Source: Caulobacter sp.
GTDB taxonomy: Bacteria; Pseudomonadota; Alphaproteobacteria; Caulobacterales; Caulobacteraceae
Direction of reading: 5' to 3'
Assembly: GCA_017745235.1 (NCBI GenBank)
Contig: JAGHZU010000002.1
Coordinates: 62,001 to 126,000, forward strand
DNA length: 64,000 bases
A program made the position numbers and the translations under genes. The notes under the pieces are model-generated. The model made no database searches and was not told where the DNA came from. It saw only the letters and a list, made by a program, of their open reading frames with translations. This document shows, piece after piece, positions 24,640 to 33,600 of the stretch. Positions within the stretch are counted from its first letter, which is position 1. Every line of letters starts with the position of its first letter.

Positions 24640-25311
24640 TCAGGGGTCGCCGAGCAGTTCGAAGAGACGCGCGGTCAGGGCGGGACGGGCTGCGTCGGTG
24701 GCGCAGGCCGCCGCCGGGGCCAGGACGGCCATCTGGCTGGTCGCCAGAAAGACCGCGTCGTCGGCGTCGCCGCACGCCCAGTCATAGATGGCGCCCAGAT
24801 AGTTCGAATAGATCGTCCGTCCCAGGCGGTCCGGATCGACGGCCTTGGACACCTGGCCGACGGCCTGGGCCTGCATCATCGCCTGGACGGCGACCTCGGC
24901 GGCGTCGCGCCCCAGGTGGGTGCCCTCGAACAGCACGCGGGGTATGCGCACCAGCACCTGTCGATAGAGCCGGGCGTCTTCGACATACATCCGGGCCGAG
25001 ACGCGGCTCGCCTCCAACGCAAGGTCCACGCCCGTCTTGGCCGTGCCGGACAAGGTCGCCTCCACCTTGTCCAGCGCCACGTTCATGACGGCCAGGGCGA
25101 TCGCGTCCAGCCCGCCGATCAGGTTGTAGATCGTCTGGGGCGACACCTCGGCCGCAGCGGCGATCTGGCTGAGCGGGACCTTGTCGATTCCGTGCTCGCG
25201 CCACAGGTCCGAGGCGGCGGCGATGATCTTGGCGCAGCGACGGGCCTTGCCCCGCGCGCGGAGGGCCAGGCGCAAATGTGGATTGGGTTCCAATTTCGTT
25301 GCCGACAACAT
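24640..25311 (-). CDS. TetR/AcrR family transcriptional regulator, divergent from Spt-like gene
   Basis: 223 residues from ATG 25311; an in-frame TTG at 25329 is possible and neither has a clear ribosome-binding site. The helix-turn-helix is IIAAASDLWREHGIDKVPLSQIAAAAEVSPQTIYNLIGGLDAIALAVM. The remainder is the helical ligand-binding domain. It faces the serine-palmitoyltransferase-like gene across about 75 bp, the usual geometry for a regulator and its target. Palindromes ATTGG-N3-CCAAT (25282-25294) and TTGGA-N6-TCCAA (25314-25329) near its start are candidate sites. Confidence 0.87.
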   Translation of the reverse strand: MLSATKLEPNPHLRLALRARGKARRCAKIIAAASDLWREHGIDKVPLSQIAAAAEVSPQTIYNLIGGLDAIALAVMNVALDKVEATLSGTAKTGVDLALEASRVSARMYVEDARLYRQVLVRIPRVLFEGTHLGRDAAEVAVQAMMQAQAVGQVSKAVDPDRLGRTIYSNYLGAIYDWACGDADDAVFLATSQMAVLAPAAACATDAARPALTARLFELLGDP

Positions 25312-25313
25312 TT

Positions 25314-25329
25314 TTGGATTGTATTCCAA
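25314..25329. promoter_or_regulatory. Inverted repeat TTGGA-N6-TCCAA between TetR and Spt-like gene
   Basis: 5-bp-arm palindrome in a locally AT-rich stretch just outside the TetR ATG. A related repeat ATTGG-GTT-CCAAT lies at 25282-25294 inside the TetR start. Both share the TTGG/CCAA core, suggesting a shared binding protein. Short arms make this tentative. Confidence 0.4.
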
Positions 25330-25386
25330 TTTTCAACAAACGGAACCATGCGGCGCCTCGCGGGGCCGATTTCAGGAAGCACGTCC

Positions 25387-26625
25387 TTGGGCATCTTCGA
25401 CACCCACGCCGGCCTGGCCGCCCGCTACGAAGCCGCACGCGCGGCAGGCCGCATGCCCACGGGCGTGGTCATGGAGCGGCTGCTGTCGGCCAGCGAGGCC
25501 ATCGTCGACGGCCGCAAGGTGGTCACCGCCGGCACGCACAACTATCTGGGCTTGGCCTTCGACGAAGCCTGCATCGAGGCGGGCGTCGCGGCCCTGCGGC
25601 GCGAAGGCACGGGCACCTGCGGCTCGCGGATCGCCAACGGCTCGTTCTCGGATCACGTCGCCCTGGAGCGCGAGCTGGCCGCGTTCCACGGCATGCGCCA
25701 CGCCATGATCTTCTCGACGGGCTACCAGGCCAACCTGGGGATCATCTCGACCCTGGTGGGCGCGGGCGACTTCCTGCTGCTGGACGCCGACAGCCACGCC
25801 TCGATCTACGACGCCTGCAGGCAAACCCAGGCCAGCGCCATCCGCTTCAAGCACAACGACCCGGCCAGCCTCGACGCCCGCCTGCGCCGCCTGGCGGGCG
25901 AGCCGGGCTTCAAGCTGGTGGTGGTCGAGGGGATCTATTCGATGCTCGGCGATGTCGCCCCATTGCGGGCCATCGTCGAAGTCTGTCGCGCCCACGGCGC
26001 CTACCTGCTGGTGGACGAGGCCCATTCGATGGGCGTGCTGGGCGCGCGCGGCTGCGGCCTGGCCGAACAGGAGGGCGTACTGGACCAGGTCGACTTCATC
26101 GTCGGCACCTTCTCCAAGAGCCTGGGCGCGGTCGGCGGCTACTGCGTTTCCAACCACGAGAGGTTCGACATCCTGCGACTGGCCTGCCGGCCCTACATGT
26201 TCACCGCCTCGCTGCCGCCGGCCACCGCCGCCTCGACCCGAGCCGCCCTGGCGGCGGTCCAGGCGCGGCCGGAGCTGCGCCAGACGCTGTGGCGCAACGT
26301 CGGGCGTCTGTACGGCGCCCTGGCCGACGCCGGCTTCCAGCTGGGCCCGACACCCAGTCCGATCATCGCCGTGCGCCTGGAGGACGAGGCCACGACCCTG
26401 GCCATGTGGCGCGCCCTCCTGGACGCCGGCTACTACGTCAACATCGGCTTGCCGCCCGCCACGCCATCAGGCGAAAGCCTGCTGCGCTGCGCGATCTCGG
26501 CCGGACATTCGCCGGAGCAGATCGACGGACTGGCGGCGCGGCTGATCGAGCTGGGGCGAACCTACGGCGTACTGCCCGAAGCTCGACGAACGACACAGGC
26601 GCAACTCGAAACCCTCGCCCTGTAG
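25387..26625 (+). CDS. Serine palmitoyltransferase-like alpha-oxoamine synthase
   Basis: 412 residues from TTG 25387, preferred because AGGAAG lies 7 nt upstream and the product then begins MGIFDTHAG, like known bacterial Spt (MGLFDKH). An ATG at 25348 would add 13 residues. PLP-dependent. The SPT pattern runs throughout: HNYLGLAFDE, GTGTCGSRIANGS, GYQANLGI, DADSHASIYD, VDEAHSMG, and the PLP-lysine block VGTFSKSLGAVGGYCVSNH, then CRPYMFTASLPPA and PPATPSGESLLRC. It should condense serine or another small amino acid with an acyl thioester. No other sphingolipid gene is nearby and a TetR is divergent, so it may serve a regulated, specialised product. Confidence 0.82.
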   Translation: MGIFDTHAGLAARYEAARAAGRMPTGVVMERLLSASEAIVDGRKVVTAGTHNYLGLAFDEACIEAGVAALRREGTGTCGSRIANGSFSDHVALERELAAFHGMRHAMIFSTGYQANLGIISTLVGAGDFLLLDADSHASIYDACRQTQASAIRFKHNDPASLDARLRRLAGEPGFKLVVVEGIYSMLGDVAPLRAIVEVCRAHGAYLLVDEAHSMGVLGARGCGLAEQEGVLDQVDFIVGTFSKSLGAVGGYCVSNHERFDILRLACRPYMFTASLPPATAASTRAALAAVQARPELRQTLWRNVGRLYGALADAGFQLGPTPSPIIAVRLEDEATTLAMWRALLDAGYYVNIGLPPATPSGESLLRCAISAGHSPEQIDGLAARLIELGRTYGVLPEARRTTQAQLETLAL

Positions 26626-26642
26626 AAGAGGGTTCTACCATC

Positions 26643-28448
26643 CTACCCCCGCGCCGCGTCGCGCAGGCGCTTGCGCTTCCCGCCCAGGGCGTCCGGCCGA
26701 TTCAGCGCCTTGCGGTATTCATCGCGGCGCTCGTGGATCGAGGCGATGACCAGGCCCATGGGCACGCCGATGTCGACCAGCACCGCCTCGGACAGTTGCA
26801 GCGAGGCCTCGATGGTCTCGGGCACGGCGTCGGAGGCGCCCAGGTCGTAAAGCCGGGCGGCGTGGCGGGCGTCACGGGCGCGGGCCACGATCGTCAGGTC
26901 CGGCCGGTGGCCGCGGGCTGCGGCGACAACCGCCTCGGCCGCGTCGGGCGAGTCCATGGTCACGACCACCGCCTTGGCGTGGTCCAGGCCGCAGCGTTCC
27001 AGCAGCTCCACCCGGGAGGCGTCGCCGTAGTAGACCAGGTGCCCGTTGCGGCGCCCCTGCTGGACGAAGCCGGGATCGCGGTCGATGGCGATCCAGGGCA
27101 GGTCGTGACGGTCGAGCATGTCGCCCACCAGGCGGCCGACGCGGCCGTAGCCAACGACCAGCACCCGGCCCTGGCCCTCCTGGCCGACGCTTTCCGAAGG
27201 CGGCTCGTAACCCGCCACGCCCTCGGGCGCCTCGGTGGGCGGGGCCACGGCGCCCTTGGCCAGGCGCGCGCCGATCCGCGCCAGCAGCGGGATCATGAAC
27301 ATGGTCAAGGTCGCGGCCACCAGCACCGCCTGGCCGATGCGCGGAGAGACCACGCCCGCGCCCATGGCGTTGTCCAGGATCACGAAGGCGAACTCGCCGC
27401 CCGCCGCCAGGGTCAGGGCCGCCTCGATCGCGGCTTTTGCCGACAAGCCGAACAGCCGTCCCATGCCCATGACCAGCAGGCCCTTGAGGCCGATCAGGCC
27501 GATGGCGACGCCCAGCACCAGCCAGGGCTGGGCCACCAGCAGCGACAGGTCCAGCCGGATGCCCAGCGAGACGAAGAACAGGCTGAGCAGCAGGCCCTTG
27601 AACGGCTCGATCTTGACCTCGACCTCGTGGCGGAACTCGGTCTCGGCCAGCAGGATGCCGGCCACGAAGGCGCCCAGGGCCATCGACAGGCCCGAGATCG
27701 CCGCCACCAGCCCCGCCCCGATGATGATCAGCAGGCAGGCGGCCATGAACATCTCTTCGTTCCGGGCCTTGGCCACCGAGCGCATCATCGGCCTCAGGGC
27801 CAGGCGCCCGAACACCACGATCGCGCCCAGGCCGATCACCGCCGGCCCCAGGGCCAGCAGGTCGCCCAGGTGGAAGACGCCGTCGCCCCGGGCCAGAACA
27901 GCCAGGGTGATCAGGATCGGCGCCACGGCCAGGTCCTGGAACAGCAGCACCGAGAAGGTCGCCCGGCCGCCGTCCGAATGCAGCCGCCGCCGCTCGACCA
28001 GAACCGGCACGGCGATGGCGGTGGACGACAGGGTCAGGGCCGCGCCGATGGTCAGGGCCGCCACGGGCGTCTGCCCCAGCAGCATGGCCACCGCGCCCAG
28101 GGCCAGGGAACAGCCGACCAGCTGCATCGCGCCCAGGCCGAAGACCAGCTTGCGCATCAGCCGCAGGCGCTCCCACGACAGCTCCAGGCCGATCATGAAC
28201 AGCAGGAACACCACGCCGAACTCGGCCAGCTGGGCGATTTCGTCGGGATTGTCGACCGTGACGTAGTCCAGCCAGGGCAGGGTCTTGCTGAGGCTGCCCA
28301 GGCCGAACGGCCCCAGGATCACGCCCGCCACCAGGAAGCCGAGGATCGGGTTCAGCTTCAGCCGCTTGAACAGCGGCGCGACGATGCCGGCGGTGGCGAG
28401 AAACAGGACCAGGTCCTTGTAGTCCTCCGGTGACATCGCGTGGTGCAC
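26643..28448 (-). CDS. Monovalent cation:proton antiporter-2 family (KefB/KefC-like) with TrkA-N domain
   Basis: 601 residues from GTG 28448 (AAGGA about 10 nt upstream); ATG 28436 is the alternative. Twelve or so membrane helices form the Na+/H+ exchanger domain (FLVAGVILGPFGLGS, LFMIGLELSWERL, ALTLSSTAIAVPVL). From about residue 400 there is a TrkA-N NAD-binding domain (VLVVGYGRVGRLVGDMLDRHDLPWIAIDRD ... YYGDASRVELLERCG). Typical of glutathione- or nucleotide-gated K+/H+ antiporters. Convergent with the Spt-like gene. A paralogue lies 370 bp upstream on the other strand. Confidence 0.9.
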   Translation of the reverse strand: MHHAMSPEDYKDLVLFLATAGIVAPLFKRLKLNPILGFLVAGVILGPFGLGSLSKTLPWLDYVTVDNPDEIAQLAEFGVVFLLFMIGLELSWERLRLMRKLVFGLGAMQLVGCSLALGAVAMLLGQTPVAALTIGAALTLSSTAIAVPVLVERRRLHSDGGRATFSVLLFQDLAVAPILITLAVLARGDGVFHLGDLLALGPAVIGLGAIVVFGRLALRPMMRSVAKARNEEMFMAACLLIIIGAGLVAAISGLSMALGAFVAGILLAETEFRHEVEVKIEPFKGLLLSLFFVSLGIRLDLSLLVAQPWLVLGVAIGLIGLKGLLVMGMGRLFGLSAKAAIEAALTLAAGGEFAFVILDNAMGAGVVSPRIGQAVLVAATLTMFMIPLLARIGARLAKGAVAPPTEAPEGVAGYEPPSESVGQEGQGRVLVVGYGRVGRLVGDMLDRHDLPWIAIDRDPGFVQQGRRNGHLVYYGDASRVELLERCGLDHAKAVVVTMDSPDAAEAVVAAARGHRPDLTIVARARDARHAARLYDLGASDAVPETIEASLQLSEAVLVDIGVPMGLVIASIHERRDEYRKALNRPDALGGKRKRLRDAARG

Positions 28449-28490
28449 GTGGCGATTTTCCTTTCGCTCGCTGGGTTTCCGCTCGTCGTT

Positions 28491-28739
28491 CTAGCTGGCC
28501 AGCTTCAGCCGGACCCCGGGGCCGGCCTCGCCTGCGGGGATCAGGGCCGCGCCCCCGGCTTCCAACGCCTCGATCAACAGCCGCTCGGTGCTATGGTGCA
28601 GGGCGTGGCGTTCGGTCTCGAAGTCCTTGACCGTGCTGCGGGATACGCCAGCCTTGTCCGCGAGGTCTCCTTGGGACCAGTTGAGCAGGCCTCGGGCTGC
28701 TCGGGATTGGGCCGGCAGCAAGATTTTTGCGTGCGGCAT
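28491..28739 (-). CDS. Small XRE family helix-turn-helix protein
   Basis: 82 residues. Start chosen at ATG 28739 because GGAGG lies 7-8 nt upstream; the ATG at 28766 has no ribosome-binding site. The single HTH domain is SRAARGLLNWSQGDLADKAGVSRSTVKDFETERHALHHSTERLLIEALEAGG, ending in AGPGVRLKLAS. This compact form is common in alphaproteobacteria as a stand-alone or phage-derived repressor. It sits between two KefB/C-type antiporter genes and may regulate one or both. Confidence 0.85.
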   Translation of the reverse strand: MPHAKILLPAQSRAARGLLNWSQGDLADKAGVSRSTVKDFETERHALHHSTERLLIEALEAGGAALIPAGEAGPGVRLKLAS

Positions 28740-28810
28740 CTGGCGAACCTCCGTTTCGTCGCCCATATTGGTTGAGTACGCCCAGGAAAGATGACCGTCA
28801 AGGAGGGACC

Positions 28811-30451
28811 TTGCACCACACCTCGCTGATCGCGACCATCGTCGCCGGCCTCGGCCTCGCCTTCGTGTTCGGGGCCATCGCCAATCGCTTCAAGCTGCCC
28901 GTGCTGGTCGGCTACCTGATCGCCGGCGTCGTCGTCGGGCCGTTCACCCCTGGCTACGTGGCCGACACCGAGCTGGCGCCGCAGTTGGCCGAGATCGGCG
29001 TGATCCTGCTGATGTTCGGGGTGGGCCTGCACTTCTCGGTCAAGGACCTGATGGCGGTGCGCAAGATCGCCATTCCCGGCGCTGTGGTGCAGATCCTGGC
29101 GGCGACGGTGATGGGCATCGGCCTGGCGCACCTGCTGGGCTGGAGTCTGGGCGCAGGGATCGTGTTCGGCCTGGCCCTGTCGGTGGCCTCGACGGTGGTG
29201 CTGCTGCGCGCCCTTCAGGAACGACGGCTGATCGAGACCGATCGCGGCCGCATCGCCGTGGGCTGGCTGATCGTCGAGGACCTGGCCATGGTTCTGGCCC
29301 TGGTGCTGCTGCCGGCCGTGTCGGGCATGCTGGGCGGCGAGGCCCCGCCTCCCGGCCCCGGCGGCGTGGCCGGCGCCTTCGCCATCACCATCGGCAAGGT
29401 CGTGGCCTTCGTGGCGGTGATGATGATCATCGGCCGGAGGGTCATTCCCTGGATCCTGCACCGCATCGCCCACACCGGTTCGCGCGAGCTGTTCCGCCTG
29501 GCCGTGCTGGCCATCGCCCTGGGCGTGGCGTTCGGCTCGGCCGCGCTGTTTGGCGTGTCGTTCGCCCTGGGCGCCTTCTTCGCCGGCATGATCATGGCCG
29601 AGAGCGAGCTTTCCCAGCAGGCCGCCAACGAGACCCTGCCGCTGCGCGACGCCTTCTCGGTGCTGTTCTTCGTGTCGATCGGCATGCTGTTCAACTGGTC
29701 GGTGTTGCTGCGCGAGCCGCTGGCGGTTCTCGCCACCCTGGCCATCATCGTGATCGGCAAGTCCGTGGCGGCCTATCTGATCGTCCTGGTCTTCAAGCGT
29801 CCGCAGAGCGTGGCCCTGACCATCTCGGCGAGCCTGGCCCAGATCGGCGAGTTCTCGTTCATCCTGGCTGGCCTGGGCGTCTCGCTGAAGCTGCTGCCGC
29901 CCGAGGGCCGCGACCTGATCCTGGCCGGCGCCATCCTGTCGATCCTGATCAACCCGCTGCTGTTCCGCTTGCTGGACAAGAGCCTGCCCAAGATCGCCGA
30001 GGGCGGAACCCCGGTCGCGGCCAACCAGCCGCACGCGGTGCTGGTGGGCTATGGCCGCGTCGGCAAGGCCGTGGCCGAGGGCCTGAAGAACCGCATGCTG
30101 CTGGTGGTGATTGAGGACGAGGGCGACCGCGCCGCCGAGGTGCGCGAGGCTGGTTTCGAGGTCCTGCAAGGCAACGCCGTGCGCCCCGAAGTGCTGCTGC
30201 AGGCGGGCTTGGCGGAGGCGACCCACCTGTTCGTGGCCGTGCCCAACCCGTTCGAGGCCGCGCGGATCATCGAGCAGGCCAAGGCCGCCAACCCCAAGGT
30301 CAAGATCATCGCCCGGGCCTACACCGACGCGGACGTCGACCTGCTGACCCAGATTGGGGCCACTCACGCCCTGATCGGCGAGCAGGAGATCGCCCGCGGC
30401 ATGCTGGCCCTGGCTCCGCGGCCCAAGCCCGCCCCGGCGCCGGCCCACTAG
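28811..30451 (+). CDS. Monovalent cation:proton antiporter-2 family (YbaL/KefB-like) with TrkA-N domain
   Basis: 546 residues from TTG 28811, supported by a perfect AAGGAGG 6 nt upstream. It has an N-terminal exchanger domain (LPVLVGYLIAGVVVGPF, LLMFGVGLHFSVKDL, LSVASTVVLLRAL). A C-terminal TrkA-N domain follows from about residue 405 (AVLVGYGRVGKAVAEGLKNRMLLVVIEDEGDRA ... LQGNAVRPEVLLQAGL). The GVGLHFSVKDL and ALQERRLIETDRGRIAVGWLIVEDLAMV blocks are YbaL-type. Divergent from the XRE gene. The DUF2946 copper gene follows 50 nt later on the same strand. Confidence 0.91.
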   Translation: MHHTSLIATIVAGLGLAFVFGAIANRFKLPVLVGYLIAGVVVGPFTPGYVADTELAPQLAEIGVILLMFGVGLHFSVKDLMAVRKIAIPGAVVQILAATVMGIGLAHLLGWSLGAGIVFGLALSVASTVVLLRALQERRLIETDRGRIAVGWLIVEDLAMVLALVLLPAVSGMLGGEAPPPGPGGVAGAFAITIGKVVAFVAVMMIIGRRVIPWILHRIAHTGSRELFRLAVLAIALGVAFGSAALFGVSFALGAFFAGMIMAESELSQQAANETLPLRDAFSVLFFVSIGMLFNWSVLLREPLAVLATLAIIVIGKSVAAYLIVLVFKRPQSVALTISASLAQIGEFSFILAGLGVSLKLLPPEGRDLILAGAILSILINPLLFRLLDKSLPKIAEGGTPVAANQPHAVLVGYGRVGKAVAEGLKNRMLLVVIEDEGDRAAEVREAGFEVLQGNAVRPEVLLQAGLAEATHLFVAVPNPFEAARIIEQAKAANPKVKIIARAYTDADVDLLTQIGATHALIGEQEIARGMLALAPRPKPAPAPAH

Positions 30452-30501
30452 CACAGCCCGCATTGACCGTGGCGGCGCGAGGCCTTAGGGGACGCGCCGT
30501 C

Positions 30502-30894
30502 ATGAGCCCCCGTCGCGGACAGTCCCGGTCGACCTGGCCCATCGCCCTGCTGGCGATGCTGGCCCTGCTCGTCCAGTCGCTGATCCCGGCCGCGGCCATG
30601 GCCCGCGACGGCGTCCAGGGCGGCCAGTCGATCGTCATCTGTACGGCCGAGGGCGCCAAGACCGTCTCGGTCGGCGGCGAGAAGGAGAAGCCCAAGGGCT
30701 TCGGCGGCTACGCCTGCTACCAGTGCGTGGTCGCGGCCCTGGCCACCACCACCCCGCCCGACGTCACCATCGCCCCGGCCCTCTACGCCGTGCGCCTGGA
30801 GCCCGCCCCGCGCGCGGCCCTGCGCGGCCCGGCCATGGCCCGCGCGCCTCCGCGTCCGCCCAGCCAGGGGCCACCGGACTTTCCCATCGCCTGA
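30502..30894 (+). CDS. DUF2946-like exported protein of copper locus
   Basis: 130 residues from ATG 30502 (a TTG at 30463 is in frame but less likely). One hydrophobic segment or signal (WPIALLAMLALLVQSLIPAAAMA) is followed by a short domain with ICTAEGAKTVS and CYQCVVAAL, then a Pro-rich tail. The ICTA..G and paired Cys are the DUF2946 pattern, and such genes are usually found beside copper-related TonB receptors, as here. The cysteines could bind metal. First gene of a probable four-gene set. Confidence 0.7.
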   Translation: MSPRRGQSRSTWPIALLAMLALLVQSLIPAAAMARDGVQGGQSIVICTAEGAKTVSVGGEKEKPKGFGGYACYQCVVAALATTTPPDVTIAPALYAVRLEPAPRAALRGPAMARAPPRPPSQGPPDFPIA

Positions 30895-30962
30895 CCACCG
30901 CCTCGCGCGTTCAAGGCCGCATGGCCGACGCGCGCCGTCACGCCTTTGGGAATTTCAGTTTC

Positions 30963-33059
30963 ATGTCGCGATCCTTCCGCCCGGCTCTCGTCGCCGGCGC
31001 CGCCCTCTGCGCTCTTTCCGTTCCGATTCTGGCTCACGCCGAGGACGAGCAACGCACCGCCGTCGATTCCGTCATCGTCACCGCCCGCCCCGATCCCGAG
31101 GACCCGCCCGTGGTCGCCCGGGCCCGCAAGCGACTGTCGGAAACCCCCGGCGCGGTCGCCGTGATCTCGTCCGAGGCCTATGAGAACCGCTACGCTCTGG
31201 GCCTGAACGACACCGTGCGCGACGTGCCGGGCGTGCTGGCCCAGCGCAAGTTCGGCGAGGACACCCGCCTGGCCATCCGCGGCTCGGGCGTCGGCAACGT
31301 CAACCACAACCGAGGAACCCTGCTGGCCCAGGACGGCGTGCCGCTGAACGAGGCCGACGGCTATGGCGACTACCAGCTGATCGATCCGCTGCTAGCCCGC
31401 TACACCGAGGTCTACAAGGGCGGCAACGCCCTGCGCTTCGGCGGGGCCCTGCTGGGCGGGGCGATCAACTTCGTCACCCCGACCGGCCGCACGGCGGGCG
31501 CCGAGAACCTCGTGCGGGTCGAGGGCGGCTCGTTCGGGACGGTGCGCCTGCACGGCGAGCTGGCGCGCACCTTCGGCGACGACGATGTCTTCGTAGGCGC
31601 CACCGTGCTGAACGCCGATGGCTGGCGCCAGCAGAGCAACAGCTCGGCCGCCCGCCTTTCGGCCAATATCGGCCACAGCTTCGGCCAGGACCGCGAAGTG
31701 CGCCTTTACCTGAGCGGCGCCGACATCCGCCAGCAGATCGCCGGCGCCCTGACGCTGAACGACGCGCTGCACAACCCCACCAAGGCGGCCGACTACGCGC
31801 CGGTCAACAACCTCTCCAACAACTACGGGCGCAACATGCGCAACGCCCGCGCCAGCCTGCAGACCATATGGCGATTGAACGACAGCGTCGTGTTCGAGGG
31901 CGGAATCTACGGCGCCTGGCGCGACCTGGACCATCCGATCTTCCAGGTGGTCGACCAGGAAAGCCGCAACTTCGGCGCCTTCGGGCGGCTGGACTGGACG
32001 GGCCAGGTGGGCGGCATGGCGGCCGACCTCTTCACCGGCTTCTCCTGGCGGGTGGGCGACATGGACGCGCGCCAGTGGATCAACGTCCACGGTTCGCACG
32101 GCGCGGCGACGGCCTTCTCGCGCCAGAACGCCAAGGCTCTGGACCTGTTCGCCGAGGGCCGCCTGTTCGTGACCCCGCGCCTGGCCCTGGTGGCCGGCGG
32201 GACCTACGGTACGGCGCAGCGCGACTACCAGAGCTACAAGCTGGCTGGGGCCCCGGCCAGCTTCGACCTGTCGGCCAGCCGCGACTACGACTGGTTCGCT
32301 CCGCGCGTAGGCCTGCTGTTCCAGGCCGACGGCGACACCCAGGTGTTCGCCAACCTGACAAAGTCGGTCGAGCCGCCGAACTTCGGCGCCTATTCACCGA
32401 CCGCAGCGGCGGGCTTCGCCCCCGTCGCGCCGCAGACCGCCTGGACCGGCGAGATCGGCGCGCGCGGCCGCAAGGGCCCCTTCGCCTGGGACATAGCGCT
32501 CTACCGCGCGCAGTTGCGCCACGAACTGCTGAGCTTCGTCGTCGACCAGGCCCACCCGGCCGCCACCTTCAACGCCGACAAGACCCTGCACCAGGGCCTG
32601 GAAGCGGGGCTGGACTGGAAGCTGAGCCCGCGCCTTCGCCTGCGCCAGACCTGGGCCTGGTCGGACTTCAAGTTCGACGGCGATCCGCAGTATGGCGACA
32701 ACCGCCTGCCGGTCGTGCCCCAGCACCTCTATCGCGCCGAGCTGAAGTACGAGCACCCGGCCGGCTGGTTCGTGGCACCGTCGCTGGAATGGTCGCCGCA
32801 GGGCGTTCTGGTCGACTACCGGAACAAGGTCCGCGCGCCCGGCTACGCCATCGCTTCGCTGAGCGCCGGCTATGCCCGCGACCGGATCACCCTGTTCCTG
32901 GACGCCCGCAACCTGGCCGACAAGCGCTACATCTCGACAGTCAATCCATCGGTCACCGCCACCACCGTCTCCACCTCTCCGACCACCGACAATTCCACCG
33001 CCGCCTTCTGGCCCGGCGAAGGGCGCAGCGTCATGGTCGGCGTCACCGGCAAGTTCTAG
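30963..33059 (+). CDS. TonB-dependent receptor, probable copper receptor
   Basis: 698 residues. Signal peptide (MSRSFRPALVAGAALCALSVPILAHA), then the plug domain (ETPGAVAVISSEAYENRYALGLNDTVRDVPGVLAQRKFGEDTRLAIRGSG ... YTEVYKGGNALRFGGALLGGAINFVTPTG), then a 22-strand barrel ending in SVMVGVTGKF with a terminal Phe. It drives TonB/proton-motive-force-dependent uptake across the outer membrane. The substrate is inferred from neighbours: DUF2946 upstream and the copper chaperones YcnI and PCuAC downstream, 11 and 8 nt apart. Alternative in-frame starts lie further upstream. Confidence 0.88.
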   Translation: MSRSFRPALVAGAALCALSVPILAHAEDEQRTAVDSVIVTARPDPEDPPVVARARKRLSETPGAVAVISSEAYENRYALGLNDTVRDVPGVLAQRKFGEDTRLAIRGSGVGNVNHNRGTLLAQDGVPLNEADGYGDYQLIDPLLARYTEVYKGGNALRFGGALLGGAINFVTPTGRTAGAENLVRVEGGSFGTVRLHGELARTFGDDDVFVGATVLNADGWRQQSNSSAARLSANIGHSFGQDREVRLYLSGADIRQQIAGALTLNDALHNPTKAADYAPVNNLSNNYGRNMRNARASLQTIWRLNDSVVFEGGIYGAWRDLDHPIFQVVDQESRNFGAFGRLDWTGQVGGMAADLFTGFSWRVGDMDARQWINVHGSHGAATAFSRQNAKALDLFAEGRLFVTPRLALVAGGTYGTAQRDYQSYKLAGAPASFDLSASRDYDWFAPRVGLLFQADGDTQVFANLTKSVEPPNFGAYSPTAAAGFAPVAPQTAWTGEIGARGRKGPFAWDIALYRAQLRHELLSFVVDQAHPAATFNADKTLHQGLEAGLDWKLSPRLRLRQTWAWSDFKFDGDPQYGDNRLPVVPQHLYRAELKYEHPAGWFVAPSLEWSPQGVLVDYRNKVRAPGYAIASLSAGYARDRITLFLDARNLADKRYISTVNPSVTATTVSTSPTTDNSTAAFWPGEGRSVMVGVTGKF

Positions 33060-33070
33060 GGAGCCCCGTC

Positions 33071-33592
33071 ATGCGCAAGCGCATCCTTCTCGCCGCCGCC
33101 CTGCTGGGCCCGGCGCCCGCCCTGGCCCACGTCGTGGCCGCCCCGGGCGAGGCCAAGGCCGGCTCGTATGCGGCGATCGCCTTCCGCGTGGGCCACGGCT
33201 GCGGCGCGGACGACGCGACCGTGAGGCTGCGGGTCGAGATCCCCGACGGCGTCGCCTCGGCCCGCCCCCAACCCAAGACCGGCTGGACGATCGCGATCGA
33301 GAAGTCCGACGAGGCCGATCCGGCCCGGCGTCGGGCCACGGCCGTGACCTGGACGGGCCGCCTGCCCGACGACCAGTTCGACGATTTCAGCCTGCTGATG
33401 AAGTTGCCGGCCCAGGCCGGAGACCTGGTCTTCCCCGTCGTCCAGACCTGCGAAGCGGGCGAGAGCCAATGGACCGAGATCGCCGATCCGGCCCGCCCCG
33501 GCCAGAAGCTGACCCACCCCGCGCCCGTGGTCCGGTTGACGCCGGCCGCTCCTGTCGACGACATGGCCGGCATGCCCGGCATGAAGCATTGA
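33071..33592 (+). CDS. YcnI family (DUF1775) copper-binding protein
   Basis: 173 residues. The signal peptide is cleaved before His: ALAHVVAAPGEAKAGSYAAIAFRVGHGC. Mature proteins of this family use the N-terminal His and a Trp/Glu to bind Cu(II). The fold is immunoglobulin-like (TVRLRVEIPDGVASARPQPKTGWTIAIEK ... DFSLLMKLPAQAGDLVFPVVQTCEAGESQWTEIA), with a Met/His tail MAGMPGMKH that can also bind copper. Starts 11 nt after the receptor stop; the copper chaperone gene follows 8 nt later. Confidence 0.9.
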   Translation: MRKRILLAAALLGPAPALAHVVAAPGEAKAGSYAAIAFRVGHGCGADDATVRLRVEIPDGVASARPQPKTGWTIAIEKSDEADPARRRATAVTWTGRLPDDQFDDFSLLMKLPAQAGDLVFPVVQTCEAGESQWTEIADPARPGQKLTHPAPVVRLTPAAPVDDMAGMPGMKH

Positions 33593-33600
33593 GGTCTCCC

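Noticed and set aside
28739..28766. Upstream ATG (28766) as the start of the XRE regulator
   Set aside because: It has no ribosome-binding site, while the ATG at 28739 has GGAGG at good spacing and begins the homologous region.
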